Assembly (NCBI GenBank): GCA_964447925.1
Contig: CAYUUP010000042.1
Location: 1-13,183, forward strand
Reading direction: 5' to 3'
DNA length: 13,183 nucleotides
Source: CAYUUP01 sp964447925
Lineage (GTDB): Bacteria > Bacillota > Clostridia > Oscillospirales > Oscillospiraceae
Shown here: positions 5,881 to 13,183 of the stretch, piece after piece
Layout of the letters: the number at the start of each line of letters is the position of its first letter
Numbering within the stretch: position 1 is the first letter of the stretch
Program-made: the position numbers and the translations under genes
The notes under the pieces: model-generated
What the model was told of the DNA's origin: nothing
The model's database searches: none
What the model saw: the letters and a program-made list of their open reading frames with translations, nothing else

Positions 5881-7134
5881 CTATAACCGCTTGATGTCCG
5901 CCCCCAGGGCGGTCAGATCCTCCTCCAGCCGGGCATAGCCCCGGCAGATATGATGGATGCCGGTAATACGGCTCTCCCCCTCTGCCCCTAAGGCTGCCAC
6001 CACCAAAGCGGCTCCTCCCCGCAGGTCGGCGGCTTCCACCGCTGCCCCGTGGAGCCGGGGAACTCCGCAGACCACCGCCACCCGGCCCTCTACCCGGATG
6101 TTGGCCCCCATTCGGGTCATCTCACCCACATGTCGATACCGATTCTCAAAAATATTCTCCACAAAGACTGTGGTACCCGTACCCCGGGCCAACGCAGCCA
6201 TCAGGGTAGGCTGGGCATCGGTGGGAAAACCGGGATATGGCGCTGTCCGCACCGGTGAAGTACCCCCCAGGGGTCGGTGGCAGGTTAGCTCCACCAGGGA
6301 CTTCTCCTCCCGGATGCCGCAGCCCGCCTCCTGTAGCAGGGCACTCAGTGTAGCCAGATGGCTGCTATCCACCCCGGTCACCGCTACCTCTCCCCCGGCG
6401 GCAGCCGCAGCAGAGAGGTAGGTGGCTGCCACGATACGGTCAGCCATCACCCGGTAGGCGCAGCTGTGGAAACACTGTCTCCCCTCCACCCGGATGGTGG
6501 AGGTACCCGCCCCGGCAATCTTAGCCCCCATGGTGACGAGGAAATTTTGTAGATCCACAATCTCCGGCTCCCGGGCAGCATTGCCGATGATGGTGACGCC
6601 GGAGGCACCGCAGGCGGCCAGCATGGCATTTTCTGTTGCCCCTACGCTGGCAATGGAGAGAGTCAGCCGACAGCCCCGCAGCTGCCGGCCACCGGTACAA
6701 GACAGGATGCCGCAGCTGTCGCTGATCTCCGCCCCCATGGTCCGCAGCGCTCGCAGATGCAGGTCAATGGGCCGGGGACCCAGCTCACATCCGCCGGGCA
6801 TGGAGAGATGGGCCTCCCCCGTCCGGGCCAAAATTGCCCCCAAGAAAATAACTGAGGATCGCATCTCCCGCATAAGCTGGCTCGGTACATCGCTCCGGCA
6901 CATGGGGCCGGAATCTACCGTCACTGTTTCCCCGTCCCAGTCTACCTGGCAACCCAGATGTCGGAGAATTTCTATAGACGCGGTCACATCAGTGAGTTTT
7001 GGGCAATTATGTATCACGCTGATGCCGCCGTTCAGGATGGTGGCAGCCAGGATGGGCAGCACGCTGTTTTTTGCGCCATGTATGGCCACCTCACCCTGCA
7101 GTGGACGGCCGCCCTGAATGACGATCTCCCTCAT
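5881..7134 (-). CDS. murA: UDP-N-acetylglucosamine 1-carboxyvinyltransferase MurA
   Basis: MurA transfers enolpyruvate from phosphoenolpyruvate to UDP-GlcNAc, the first committed step of peptidoglycan synthesis in the cytosol. The 417-residue product has Lys22-Asn23 in GAKNSVLPIL, the catalytic cysteine as Cys116 in PGGCELGPRPID (the residue attacked by fosfomycin), SVGATENAM (163-171), the general base Asp306 in GFPTDAQ, and Arg372 in DLRGGAALV. All key residues are present. An upstream in-frame ATG at 7173 would add 13 residues, but GGGAGGA (7147-7141) points to the ATG at 7134, where the homology starts. The gene lies 95 nt after murG and 41 nt before ftsQ. A 9-bp stem-loop sits just upstream of the ribosome binding site. 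Many Firmicutes have a second copy elsewhere; this window cannot tell. Confidence 0.96.
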   Translation of the reverse strand: MREIVIQGGRPLQGEVAIHGAKNSVLPILAATILNGGISVIHNCPKLTDVTASIEILRHLGCQVDWDGETVTVDSGPMCRSDVPSQLMREMRSSVIFLGAILARTGEAHLSMPGGCELGPRPIDLHLRALRTMGAEISDSCGILSCTGGRQLRGCRLTLSIASVGATENAMLAACGASGVTIIGNAAREPEIVDLQNFLVTMGAKIAGAGTSTIRVEGRQCFHSCAYRVMADRIVAATYLSAAAAAGGEVAVTGVDSSHLATLSALLQEAGCGIREEKSLVELTCHRPLGGTSPVRTAPYPGFPTDAQPTLMAALARGTGTTVFVENIFENRYRHVGEMTRMGANIRVEGRVAVVCGVPRLHGAAVEAADLRGGAALVVAALGAEGESRITGIHHICRGYARLEEDLTALGADIKRL

Positions 7135-7151
7135 AACGGTTCCTCCCAATT

Positions 7152-7181
7152 CCGCGCCGACTGCGAAAACCATCGGCGCGG
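7152..7181 (-). promoter_or_regulatory. Stem-loop immediately upstream of the murA ribosome binding site
   Basis: Bases 7152-7160 and 7173-7181 form a perfect 9-bp GC-rich stem around a 12-nt loop. On the minus strand it ends 5 nt before the murA GGGAGGA and 49 nt after the murG stop. It is followed by AATTGGG with no T-run, so strong termination is unlikely. It could be an mRNA processing or stability element, or tune murA translation within the operon. The structure is clear, the role is inferred. Confidence 0.5.
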
Positions 7182-7229
7182 CTTCTTCACCGTCAGACTA
7201 TGCGGGAGGAGAGACACAAGTGCAATTCA

Positions 7230-8360
7230 TCACGCCAGCAGTTCCAGCAAAGCAGCAAAAATCTCTTCATTCGGGTCACCAGTATCCAACTCGCTCAGGG
7301 CCTGGGTCATCTGCTCCAGCCGCAGACGGCTGCCCAGCAGTTCCCTCACCGTCCGATACAGTGCGCCCCCTCCGCAGTCATCCTCCCGAAGCAGGACAGC
7401 AGCCCCCCGGTCTGCCAGTACCCGTGCATTTTTCTCCTGATGATTGGCGGTGACGTTGGGAGAGGGTACTAAAACGGCAGGCTTATGCAAGGCAGTTACC
7501 TCCGAGATAGTGGAGGCACCCGCCCGGCAGATCAGCAGGTCGGCCGCAGCCATAGCGGTAGGCATATCATAAATATACTCCCGCACCTCCGCCCCGGTAC
7601 TGCCGTCGAAGTGGATTCCCCGCCCTTGGAGGGCTGCGGTCAACTCCGCATAGTACCGCTTTCCCGCCCCGTGAAGGTGATAGAAGGGCTGATTATCCCG
7701 GCGGGCGGCGTCCATAAAGTCCACCATCTCCCGATTCATTACCAGCGCCCCCAGAGAACCCCAGTAGGACAGCACCAGAGGGCGGCTATCGGTGAGACCC
7801 AGCCGCTGGCGGGCCTCTGCCCGGCTCAGTGCGAAAAAATCTCTCCGCACCGGCGTTCCTGTGACCCGCACCCGCTCCGGGTGAGGATAGTGTTCCCGGC
7901 TCTCCGGAAAGCCCACCATCACCCGACTAACGTGCTTGGCTAGCATTTTTGTGGTCAACCCCGGCTGAGCGTTGGACTCATGTACGGCGGTGGGTATCCC
8001 CCGCCGTGCGGCCTCCCGCATCACTGGGTAAGACGCATAGCCCCCGGTACCCACCGCCAGATCGGCGGGGAACTCATCCAGAATTTTCGCCGCCTGACGC
8101 CGGGATAGTGCCAAATTTCGGATCGTCTTCAAATTGTGACTCAGCCCGGAGGGGGAAATAGAGCGCTGGAAGCTGGAGATTGTCACCGTCCTCAGAGAAT
8201 AGCCCTCCCTGGGTACCAGCACGCACTCCATACCGCCATCGGCCCCCACGAAGAGGATCTCGGCGTCCGCCATCCGATCCCGGAACATCCCCGCCAACGC
8301 AAGGGCAGGGTTGATATGCCCGGCGGTTCCGCCGCAGGTAAATAAAATCCGTTTTGCCAT
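7230..8360 (-). CDS. murG: Lipid II synthase MurG (UDP-GlcNAc transferase)
   Basis: MurG adds GlcNAc from UDP-GlcNAc to lipid I, making lipid II on the inner face of the membrane. The 376-residue GT-B protein has the N-terminal glycine loop CGGTAGHINPALA (9-21), GTGGYASYP (105-112), HESNAQPG (127-134), then in the C-terminal domain WGSLGA (200-205), CRAGASTISE (278-287) and the NHQEKNA segment (306-312). The usual GGSxGA donor loop has Trp in place of its first Gly. The reading frame stays open upstream as far as 8846 inside ftsW, but MAKRILFTCGG at 8360 is the true N-terminus by homology, preceded by GAGAGGA (8378-8372). It begins 17 nt after ftsW ends, so the two are probably co-transcribed. 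Confidence 0.96.
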   Translation of the reverse strand: MAKRILFTCGGTAGHINPALALAGMFRDRMADAEILFVGADGGMECVLVPREGYSLRTVTISSFQRSISPSGLSHNLKTIRNLALSRRQAAKILDEFPADLAVGTGGYASYPVMREAARRGIPTAVHESNAQPGLTTKMLAKHVSRVMVGFPESREHYPHPERVRVTGTPVRRDFFALSRAEARQRLGLTDSRPLVLSYWGSLGALVMNREMVDFMDAARRDNQPFYHLHGAGKRYYAELTAALQGRGIHFDGSTGAEVREYIYDMPTAMAAADLLICRAGASTISEVTALHKPAVLVPSPNVTANHQEKNARVLADRGAAVLLREDDCGGGALYRTVRELLGSRLRLEQMTQALSELDTGDPNEEIFAALLELLA

Positions 8361-8377
8361 AACTGCTTTCGTCCTCT

Positions 8378-9640
8378 CTACCCCTGTTTGGGGGCGGGTA
8401 TCTGCCGGGAGACACTCAATATAATCCCAATTGCCGCCAGCTGTATCATCAGTGCCGTGCCGCCATAGCTGAAGAAGGGCAGCGAGATGCCGGTGGCGGG
8501 AATCAGGTTTGTCACCACGGCGATATTCAGAAAAACCTGGGCCGCCAGCAGGGTATTCAGCCCCACAATAATCAGGGTGCCGAAGCGATCCCGGGCGTGA
8601 AGGGCCAGCCAGTAGCCCCGCAAAATCAGCAGGGCAAACAGAATGACAATGATAGCGCATCCAATAAAGCCCAGCTCCTCCGCCACGATGGAGAAGATAA
8701 AGTCGTTCTGCTCCTCTGGCAGATAGAGGTATTTCTGCCTGGACAGGCCCAGCCCCTGGCCGGTCAATCCGCCAGAGGCCACAGCATAGAGGGACTGCAG
8801 GATCTGATAGCTTTCGTGAGAGGGATCCCACCAGGGATCTAGCCAAGTCTTAATGCGGTCACCGTTATAACCGATCACCACCAGGATAACAAACACCCCC
8901 ACAGCAACAGTACCGCCCCCCAGCAGGAACCACCGCAGCTTATAGCCCGCCGCCCAGAACAGGGCTGCGGCGGCAATGATAATCAGGATGGCGGCGGACA
9001 GATGGGGCTGGATCGCCAGCAGGACAATCACCACGCCCAAGGTAAGCACATAGGGGATTAACTCCTTGATCTCGTCCCAGGCAATCCACTTTAAAAAGGC
9101 CTGACGCCCTTGGTCTGCCCTCTGGAGAACGGAGATGCCCTGGCGGTGACCCTGGACATCCCGCTGCGGCTCCCCCCGTTTCCGCTCCGGCTGCTTGCGC
9201 CGGTTGGACATACAGGCGGCGAAATGCAGTACGACGGCAATCTTCACCGCCTCGGAGGGCTGGAAGCTCACCGGCCCCAGCTTCAGCCAGCGGGTAGCGT
9301 TGTGACTGGTAGTACCCAGCCCCGGCACCAGCACCAGCACCAGCAGGGCTATGCTGAGAAAGAGCAGGATGAAGGACCATTTTCGGTAGTGCTGATAGTT
9401 GATCTTGCTGATGAAAAACATGACAATCAGCCCGGCAACAGCAAAAACCAGCTGCCGCTTAAAGTAGTATGCGGCCTCATATTTGGCCGCGCTGTCGTGG
9501 GCAGCGGAATAGGAGGATGCGGAAAGCAGCATCACCAGGCCGATACCCAACAACAGCACGGTCAGCATCAGATATGGCAGGTCAATTGGCCCATGGGCCA
9601 GCTGCTCCTCCCGGGTCCAGTCCCGGCGCGATTTTTTCAC
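8378..9640 (-). CDS. ftsW: Lipid II polymerase FtsW/SpoVE (SEDS family), GTG start
   Basis: SEDS proteins polymerise lipid II into glycan strands together with a class B PBP, here encoded three genes upstream. The 420-residue product is a multi-pass membrane protein with WLKLGPVSFQPSE (118-130), QPHLSAAI (211-218), the long extracellular loop ending PEEQNDFIFSIVAEELG (308-324), where Asp313 matches the essential aspartate of SEDS enzymes, and PATGISLPFFSYGG (381-394) near the end. A TTG at 9661 would give seven more residues but lies before GGGAGG (9655-9650). The GTG at 9640 sits 9 nt after that site and is preferred. Residues about 145-189 form an unusually long basic, Gln/Arg-rich cytoplasmic loop. 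FtsW and the sporulation paralogue SpoVE cannot be separated with confidence from sequence alone. Confidence 0.93.
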   Translation of the reverse strand: MKKSRRDWTREEQLAHGPIDLPYLMLTVLLLGIGLVMLLSASSYSAAHDSAAKYEAAYYFKRQLVFAVAGLIVMFFISKINYQHYRKWSFILLFLSIALLVLVLVPGLGTTSHNATRWLKLGPVSFQPSEAVKIAVVLHFAACMSNRRKQPERKRGEPQRDVQGHRQGISVLQRADQGRQAFLKWIAWDEIKELIPYVLTLGVVIVLLAIQPHLSAAILIIIAAAALFWAAGYKLRWFLLGGGTVAVGVFVILVVIGYNGDRIKTWLDPWWDPSHESYQILQSLYAVASGGLTGQGLGLSRQKYLYLPEEQNDFIFSIVAEELGFIGCAIIVILFALLILRGYWLALHARDRFGTLIIVGLNTLLAAQVFLNIAVVTNLIPATGISLPFFSYGGTALMIQLAAIGIILSVSRQIPAPKQG

Positions 9641-9693
9641 AGCCACACACCTCCCTTCCAAAAATGTGCAGCACCATAGGACAGGATATGCGT

Positions 9694-10674
9694 TTAATAT
9701 CTCCCTATGACACCCAGCAGCGCCAGCATACAGGCAAAAAGGGTGATGCTGGTGAATACCACGAAGAGTTTTTCCTCGCTCCAGCCCCCCATCTCAAAAT
9801 GATGGTGGAGGGGGGCCATGCGGAAGATGCGCTTTCCATGGCTCAGCTTAAAATATACAACCTGTATAATATCAGACAGTGTCTCTACTAAGTATATGAT
9901 CCCGACCAAAATCAAGATGAGAGGGATATCCAGAGCAAAGGCCATTCCGCACACAGCGCCCCCCAGAAAGAGGGAGCCGGTATCCCCCATAAACACCTTA
10001 GCCGGATGGAAGTTATAGATCAGGAAACCGCACAGCCCGCCGAAGAAGGCGGCAGAAAAAGCCCCCAGTTCCACCTGCTGCCAGAGGATAGACACTACCA
10101 GATAAAAGAAGGCAACGGGCATGGTGACACCTGTAGCCAGGCCGTCCACCCCATCGGTGATGTTGACGGCGTTCACCGTCCCCACCATCACAAAAGCGGC
10201 AAAGACCATATAGGCCACCCAGGGTATCTGAATCTGGATATTGACAAAGGGGATATACAGCTCTCCCGTCAAATAGCCCGCCCACCGCAGCAGGGCAGTA
10301 AAGGCGATGGCCGCCGCCAGCTGAAGCAAAAATTTCTGTCCGGAGGTCAGGCCGGTATTTTCGTGGTGCCGGATCTTCACAAAGTCATCCAGAAAGCCGA
10401 TGGCCCCAAAGACCAGCGCAAAAAGCAGGACGAAAACTGCCCCGCCGCCGACGCCAGAATCACTCTGCCATCCCACAGCGGCCACCGCCACGACGATGCC
10501 GCCGATGAACATCAGCCCCCCCATAGTCGGGGTACCCTCCTTAGCCATATGCCAGGTGGGGCCAATCTCCTTAATGGATTGTCCGGCATGGAGCCGCCGC
10601 AGCCATGGGATCAGCACCCGCCCCAGCAGGAAGGTGACGGCGAAGGCTATGATAAAGCTAATAATATATCTCAT
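9694..10674 (-). CDS. mraY: Phospho-N-acetylmuramoyl-pentapeptide transferase MraY
   Basis: MraY attaches phospho-MurNAc-pentapeptide to undecaprenyl phosphate, forming lipid I in the membrane. The 326-residue polytopic protein has KEGTPTMGG (45-53), the Asp pair in FLDDFVK (94-100), NAVNITDGVDGLA (168-180), the MGDTGS loop (229-234) and the cytoplasmic PLHHHFE motif (288-294). Together these mark MraY rather than other polyprenyl-phosphate sugar transferases. The length is typical. The ATG at 10674 has AAAGGGGA about 10 nt upstream (10691-10684). It lies 66 nt after the MurE-like gene and 53 nt before ftsW. The gene murD, which usually separates mraY from ftsW/spoVE in Firmicutes, is missing here. 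Confidence 0.97.
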   Translation of the reverse strand: MRYIISFIIAFAVTFLLGRVLIPWLRRLHAGQSIKEIGPTWHMAKEGTPTMGGLMFIGGIVVAVAAVGWQSDSGVGGGAVFVLLFALVFGAIGFLDDFVKIRHHENTGLTSGQKFLLQLAAAIAFTALLRWAGYLTGELYIPFVNIQIQIPWVAYMVFAAFVMVGTVNAVNITDGVDGLATGVTMPVAFFYLVVSILWQQVELGAFSAAFFGGLCGFLIYNFHPAKVFMGDTGSLFLGGAVCGMAFALDIPLILILVGIIYLVETLSDIIQVVYFKLSHGKRIFRMAPLHHHFEMGGWSEEKLFVVFTSITLFACMLALLGVIGRY

Positions 10675-10740
10675 CTTTTGATGTCCCCTTTTGTCTCCGC
10701 AGACAGAGACGTCAAATCCCCGATTCTGCGGCAGGCACGG

Positions 10741-11865
10741 TTACCTGTTTTTCTCCTGTTCCTTCCGCCAGCGGGCCGCCGTATCCCGGTGGCTCTGCCA
10801 GCAGGCCGCGTCCGGACTGGCCACTACTACCAAGTCCCCCGGCTGTGCCAGCTCTAGCCCCCGCCGGAAACCGGTTTCCCAATCTGTCTCCGTCAGGCAC
10901 CGGCATCTCTTATCCATGCCCGTCCGGGTCTGGGAGAGCATACAGGCCGCAGGCCCCTGGTCGGAATCCACGGCGGACAGCACTACCACATCCGCCATCC
11001 GGGAAACCAGCTGCCCAAGCATAGGCCGGATCCGCATATCGCTCTCGCCAGGCAGCTCTACCACGGCAATCAGCCTTCTCTGACACAGCTTCCTCCCCCG
11101 CCACAGCAGGTCTTCCAGCTTTTCCGGGGAGTCCGCCCCGTCCAGATAGAGGGAAAATTTCCCGCCTGCATCCAACTGTTCCATATGTCCGGGGATAGCA
11201 CAGCCATGATACAGAGCCTCTGTCATCTGATGAAGAGAGTAACCCAGGGAACGGCCGCAGGCCAGGGCAGTCAGGGCAGAATATACCCCGCAGCTATTCA
11301 GAGGCAGGCTCACCCGGCCGATGTCCTCCGGCGTCACTGCTTCAAATTCCAGTCGCCCCCGGCGAACCGCTAAATTACGGGCGGTGACATCCGCCTCGTT
11401 CCGCCGCTCGGACAGAGTGGTGGCCCGGGGACTCTGGAAGGGTCGAAGAGCCGGGTCGTCCAGATTCAGCACTGGTGTCTCGCACTGGCGCACCAGCTGA
11501 GGCGTCCCGCTGGTGATGACCCCCAGCCGGAAGTTGAGGTCGCTGGTCTCCCCCCGGCGGCAGGCATCCTCCGGCAGCACCAGCACGGCGCCTCCGGCGC
11601 CACACTCCTCCACCTGGCGGAGCAGCCGGTCGGTACCCCGCCGCCATGTCTCCCCCAGTGGCAATGGAACTTTTTTGGCCCCTACTGCGGCCATACCGGT
11701 GGTACGCAGCCCCACAGGGAGTCCTGTCAGCCGGGTCAGCATATGGGCCAGCAGATGCGCGGAGGTATTCTGTCCGCGGCCTGTCACTGCCGCCAATACC
11801 GGAGATTGCTTAGTCCCGGATCTCTTCCGTTCCGGTGTCATCATCATCGATTGTGCCATAGTCAT
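10741..11865 (-). CDS. Degenerate MurE-like Mur ligase homologue, probable pseudoenzyme
   Basis: The 374-residue product occupies the murE position between the PBP and mraY. Landmarks aligning with the MurE central and C-terminal domains are LAAVTGRGQNTSA (24-36), LNLDDP (133-138), EADVTARNL (158-165 region), IPGHMEQLD (224-232), RPMLGQL (280-286), ADVVVLS (291-297) and LAQPGDLVVVA (339-349). The N-terminal UDP-MurNAc-binding domain is missing. The P-loop GTNGKT/S reads GRGQNTS with Asn33 for the lysine. The DHLDYH segment and carbamylated-lysine region are deleted. VPGRF has become IPGHM, DYAHTP is DGADSP, the K of KRP is Ile, DNPR is gone, and GKGHE is SPDAA. Ligase activity is therefore unlikely. 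The start at 11865 has GGAGAG upstream and overlaps the PBP gene by 56 bp; an ATG at 11841 is an alternative. The frame is intact, so it is probably expressed. Confidence 0.8.
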   Translation of the reverse strand: MTMAQSMMMTPERKRSGTKQSPVLAAVTGRGQNTSAHLLAHMLTRLTGLPVGLRTTGMAAVGAKKVPLPLGETWRRGTDRLLRQVEECGAGGAVLVLPEDACRRGETSDLNFRLGVITSGTPQLVRQCETPVLNLDDPALRPFQSPRATTLSERRNEADVTARNLAVRRGRLEFEAVTPEDIGRVSLPLNSCGVYSALTALACGRSLGYSLHQMTEALYHGCAIPGHMEQLDAGGKFSLYLDGADSPEKLEDLLWRGRKLCQRRLIAVVELPGESDMRIRPMLGQLVSRMADVVVLSAVDSDQGPAACMLSQTRTGMDKRCRCLTETDWETGFRRGLELAQPGDLVVVASPDAACWQSHRDTAARWRKEQEKNR

Positions 11866-13183
11866 TCACCGTCTCTCCGTCTGTACTGAAATATACTGTA
11901 ATCGTTGTACCCAGAGATACTTCTGTCCCAGCGACCGTACTCTGATCATAGGCTGAAGTACTGTCATCATAGCTGCTGGAGGTACCGCTGATCCTGCAAT
12001 ACAGCCCCAGATTTTCCAGCGCGGCTTTCGCCTCGTCAGGCGTCATCCCTGTCAGGTCAGGGACAGCAACCGTATTGTCCGGCACATCCTCCCCCATATA
12101 GAGGATCACCGTACTCCCGCCAGGGACAACCGTCCCGCCTGCGGGAATCTGCCCGGTGACTGTGCCGCCGTCTCCCACTACCCGGTAGGACAGCCCCTTG
12201 GCAGACAGGGCCTCCGCCGCTGTCTCCTCGGAATAGCCCTCCAGGGAGGGGACAGTCTGGTCAATGGCGCCCAATTCCTCCTCGGTGTATTCCTTATCTA
12301 CACCTAGGTAGTCCAGAATATCCGCCAGTAGCTGTCCGGCGATGGGGGCGGCCATGTTGCCGCCGGAGATATAGTAGCCGGTGGTAGAGTTCATGGTGTC
12401 CCCGTCCTTCTCCGGATTCATATAGGCCACCAGCACGATGACCTCAGGATCATCTGCTGGAGCAAAGCCCATAAAGGAAACGATATATTCGCCTTCCACC
12501 AAGGTTTCCGAGGTGCCGGTCTTGCCGCCAATGCGATAGCCCGCCTGATAGGCGTTCTTGCCGGTGTAGCTGGTGACAACGCCCTCTAGCAATTCCCTGC
12601 AAACTTCAGAGGTGGATCCGCTGATGACCTGACGGACAGGGGTGGTATCCGCTGTGTAAGTGACGTTACCGCCGCTGTCTGTGACGCTCTCCACCACATG
12701 GGGGGTATAGAGGTAGCCGCCGTTCACCACTGCGTTGATGGCGGTGATAAGTTGGATGGGCGTTACCTGGAGCCGCTGGCCGAAGGATGCGGTGGCCAGT
12801 TCGGTGATACCGAAGCTGCTGTAGTCCCAGAGGATGCTGCTGCCCTCGCCGGGCAAATCAATCCCTGTCTCCTCCATTAGGCCGAAGGCTTCCAGATAAT
12901 CATAGAATTTCTCCGCCCCCAGTGCCTGGCCAATGGTGATGAAGGCAGGGTTACAGGAGTGGCCCACCGCCTCCGCCAGGGTTTGGGCCCCGTGGCCGCT
13001 GCGGCTGGAGCAGTGGATAGTGCGATCCGCCACCTGGATGGAGCCGCTGCAATAGTAAGAGGAGTTCCGATTGATGACGCCCTCCTCCAGTGCGGAGGCC
13101 AGTACGATAGTCTTGAAGGTGGAGCCAGGCTCATAGGAGGTGGAGACAGCCTTATTGCTCCACATGGTGTACCGGGCCTCGGA
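11810..13183 (-). CDS. Class B penicillin-binding protein with two PASTA domains, SpoVD/PBP2-like (5' end outside window)
   Basis: This is the C-terminal part (457 visible residues) of a DD-transpeptidase that crosslinks peptidoglycan on the outer face of the membrane. In visible numbering, the active-site SxxK is STFK (21-24), the second motif SCN (76-78) and the third KTGT (221-224), all intact. Two PASTA domains follow, beginning at VPSLEGYSEETAAEAL and at VPDLTGMTPDEAKAAL, each with a gap or insertion. An acidic tail ends the protein. PASTA domains occur in SpoVD and in PBP2x-type division PBPs, so I do not choose between a sporulation and a division role. The N-terminal transmembrane and dimerisation domains are beyond the window. 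The end of the gene overlaps the start of the MurE-like gene, which implies co-translation. Confidence 0.93.
   Translation of the reverse strand, partial: SEARYTMWSNKAVSTSYEPGSTFKTIVLASALEEGVINRNSSYYCSGSIQVADRTIHCSSRSGHGAQTLAEAVGHSCNPAFITIGQALGAEKFYDYLEAFGLMEETGIDLPGEGSSILWDYSSFGITELATASFGQRLQVTPIQLITAINAVVNGGYLYTPHVVESVTDSGGNVTYTADTTPVRQVISGSTSEVCRELLEGVVTSYTGKNAYQAGYRIGGKTGTSETLVEGEYIVSFMGFAPADDPEVIVLVAYMNPEKDGDTMNSTTGYYISGGNMAAPIAGQLLADILDYLGVDKEYTEEELGAIDQTVPSLEGYSEETAAEALSAKGLSYRVVGDGGTVTGQIPAGGTVVPGGSTVILYMGEDVPDNTVAVPDLTGMTPDEAKAALENLGLYCRISGTSSSYDDSTSAYDQSTVAGTEVSLGTTITVYFSTDGETVNDYGTIDDDDTGTEEIRD

Noticed and set aside
7135..7173. MurA extended by 13 residues from an ATG at 7173
   Set aside because: That ATG lies in the loop of a hairpin with no good ribosome binding site, while GGGAGGA directly precedes the ATG at 7134.
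7197..7225. Possible murA promoter TTGCAC-17-CATAGT on the minus strand
   Set aside because: Only three and four of six positions match consensus. The spacing is right, but such matches are common by chance.
8361..8846. Long N-terminal extension of the MurG frame into ftsW
   Set aside because: This part overlaps the well-supported end of FtsW, and the MurG glycine loop begins right after the ATG at 8360.
9325..9342. Three tandem GCACCA hexamers
   Set aside because: They encode an alternating Leu-Val stretch in an FtsW membrane segment and are explained as low-complexity coding sequence.
10697..10731. 7-bp inverted repeat (CCGCAGA/TCTGCGG) between the MurE-like gene and mraY
   Set aside because: Short stem with a 21-nt loop and no T-run; too weak to call a terminator or regulatory element.

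Overview
The window is about 13.2 kb of G+C-rich, densely coded DNA. It most likely comes from an anaerobic, Gram-positive bacterium of the Clostridia, with Oscillospiraceae-like relatives the best guess. The reasons are an oxygen-sensitive anaerobic ribonucleotide reductase with its radical activase, strong AGGAGG-type ribosome binding sites, the Firmicutes-type era-yqzL pair, and a class B penicillin-binding protein with PASTA domains at the head of a division and cell wall (dcw) cluster. The taxon is inferred from gene content, not from a database match. I see no tRNA, rRNA, CRISPR array or insertion sequence.

Left arm, + strand (1-2800): the 3' part of nrdD, a hairpin plus an intrinsic terminator, nrdG, era (start codon overlapping the nrdG stop), and a 50-codon gene that fits the YqzL family and probably starts at TTG. 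In many Firmicutes yqzL is followed by recO. Here it meets a convergent gene instead, and the two stop codons interlock in the palindrome TTAA.

Middle, - strand (2797-3591): one gene for a zinc-dependent phospholipase C-like protein, with its own strong ribosome binding site and a weak candidate promoter. A perfect 16-bp inverted repeat at 3642-3676 separates it from ftsZ and probably terminates ftsZ transcription.

Right arm, - strand (3730-13183): a dcw cluster read right to left: a class B PBP with two PASTA domains (5' end outside the window), a MurE-like protein, mraY, ftsW, murG, murA, ftsQ/divIB and ftsZ. MraY makes lipid I and MurG lipid II. FtsW polymerises lipid II and the PBP crosslinks it. 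MurA starts the precursor pathway, and FtsQ and FtsZ belong to the divisome. A TTGACG-17-TACAAT promoter sits in front of ftsZ.

The most unusual item is the MurE-like protein at 10741-11865. It sits in the murE position and keeps recognisable MurE landmarks, but it lacks the N-terminal substrate domain and has lost or changed every Mur ligase catalytic motif I can align, including the P-loop lysine. It looks like an intact pseudoenzyme maintained inside a cell wall operon. The ligases murD and murC, and murB, are absent from their usual places between mraY and ftsQ.
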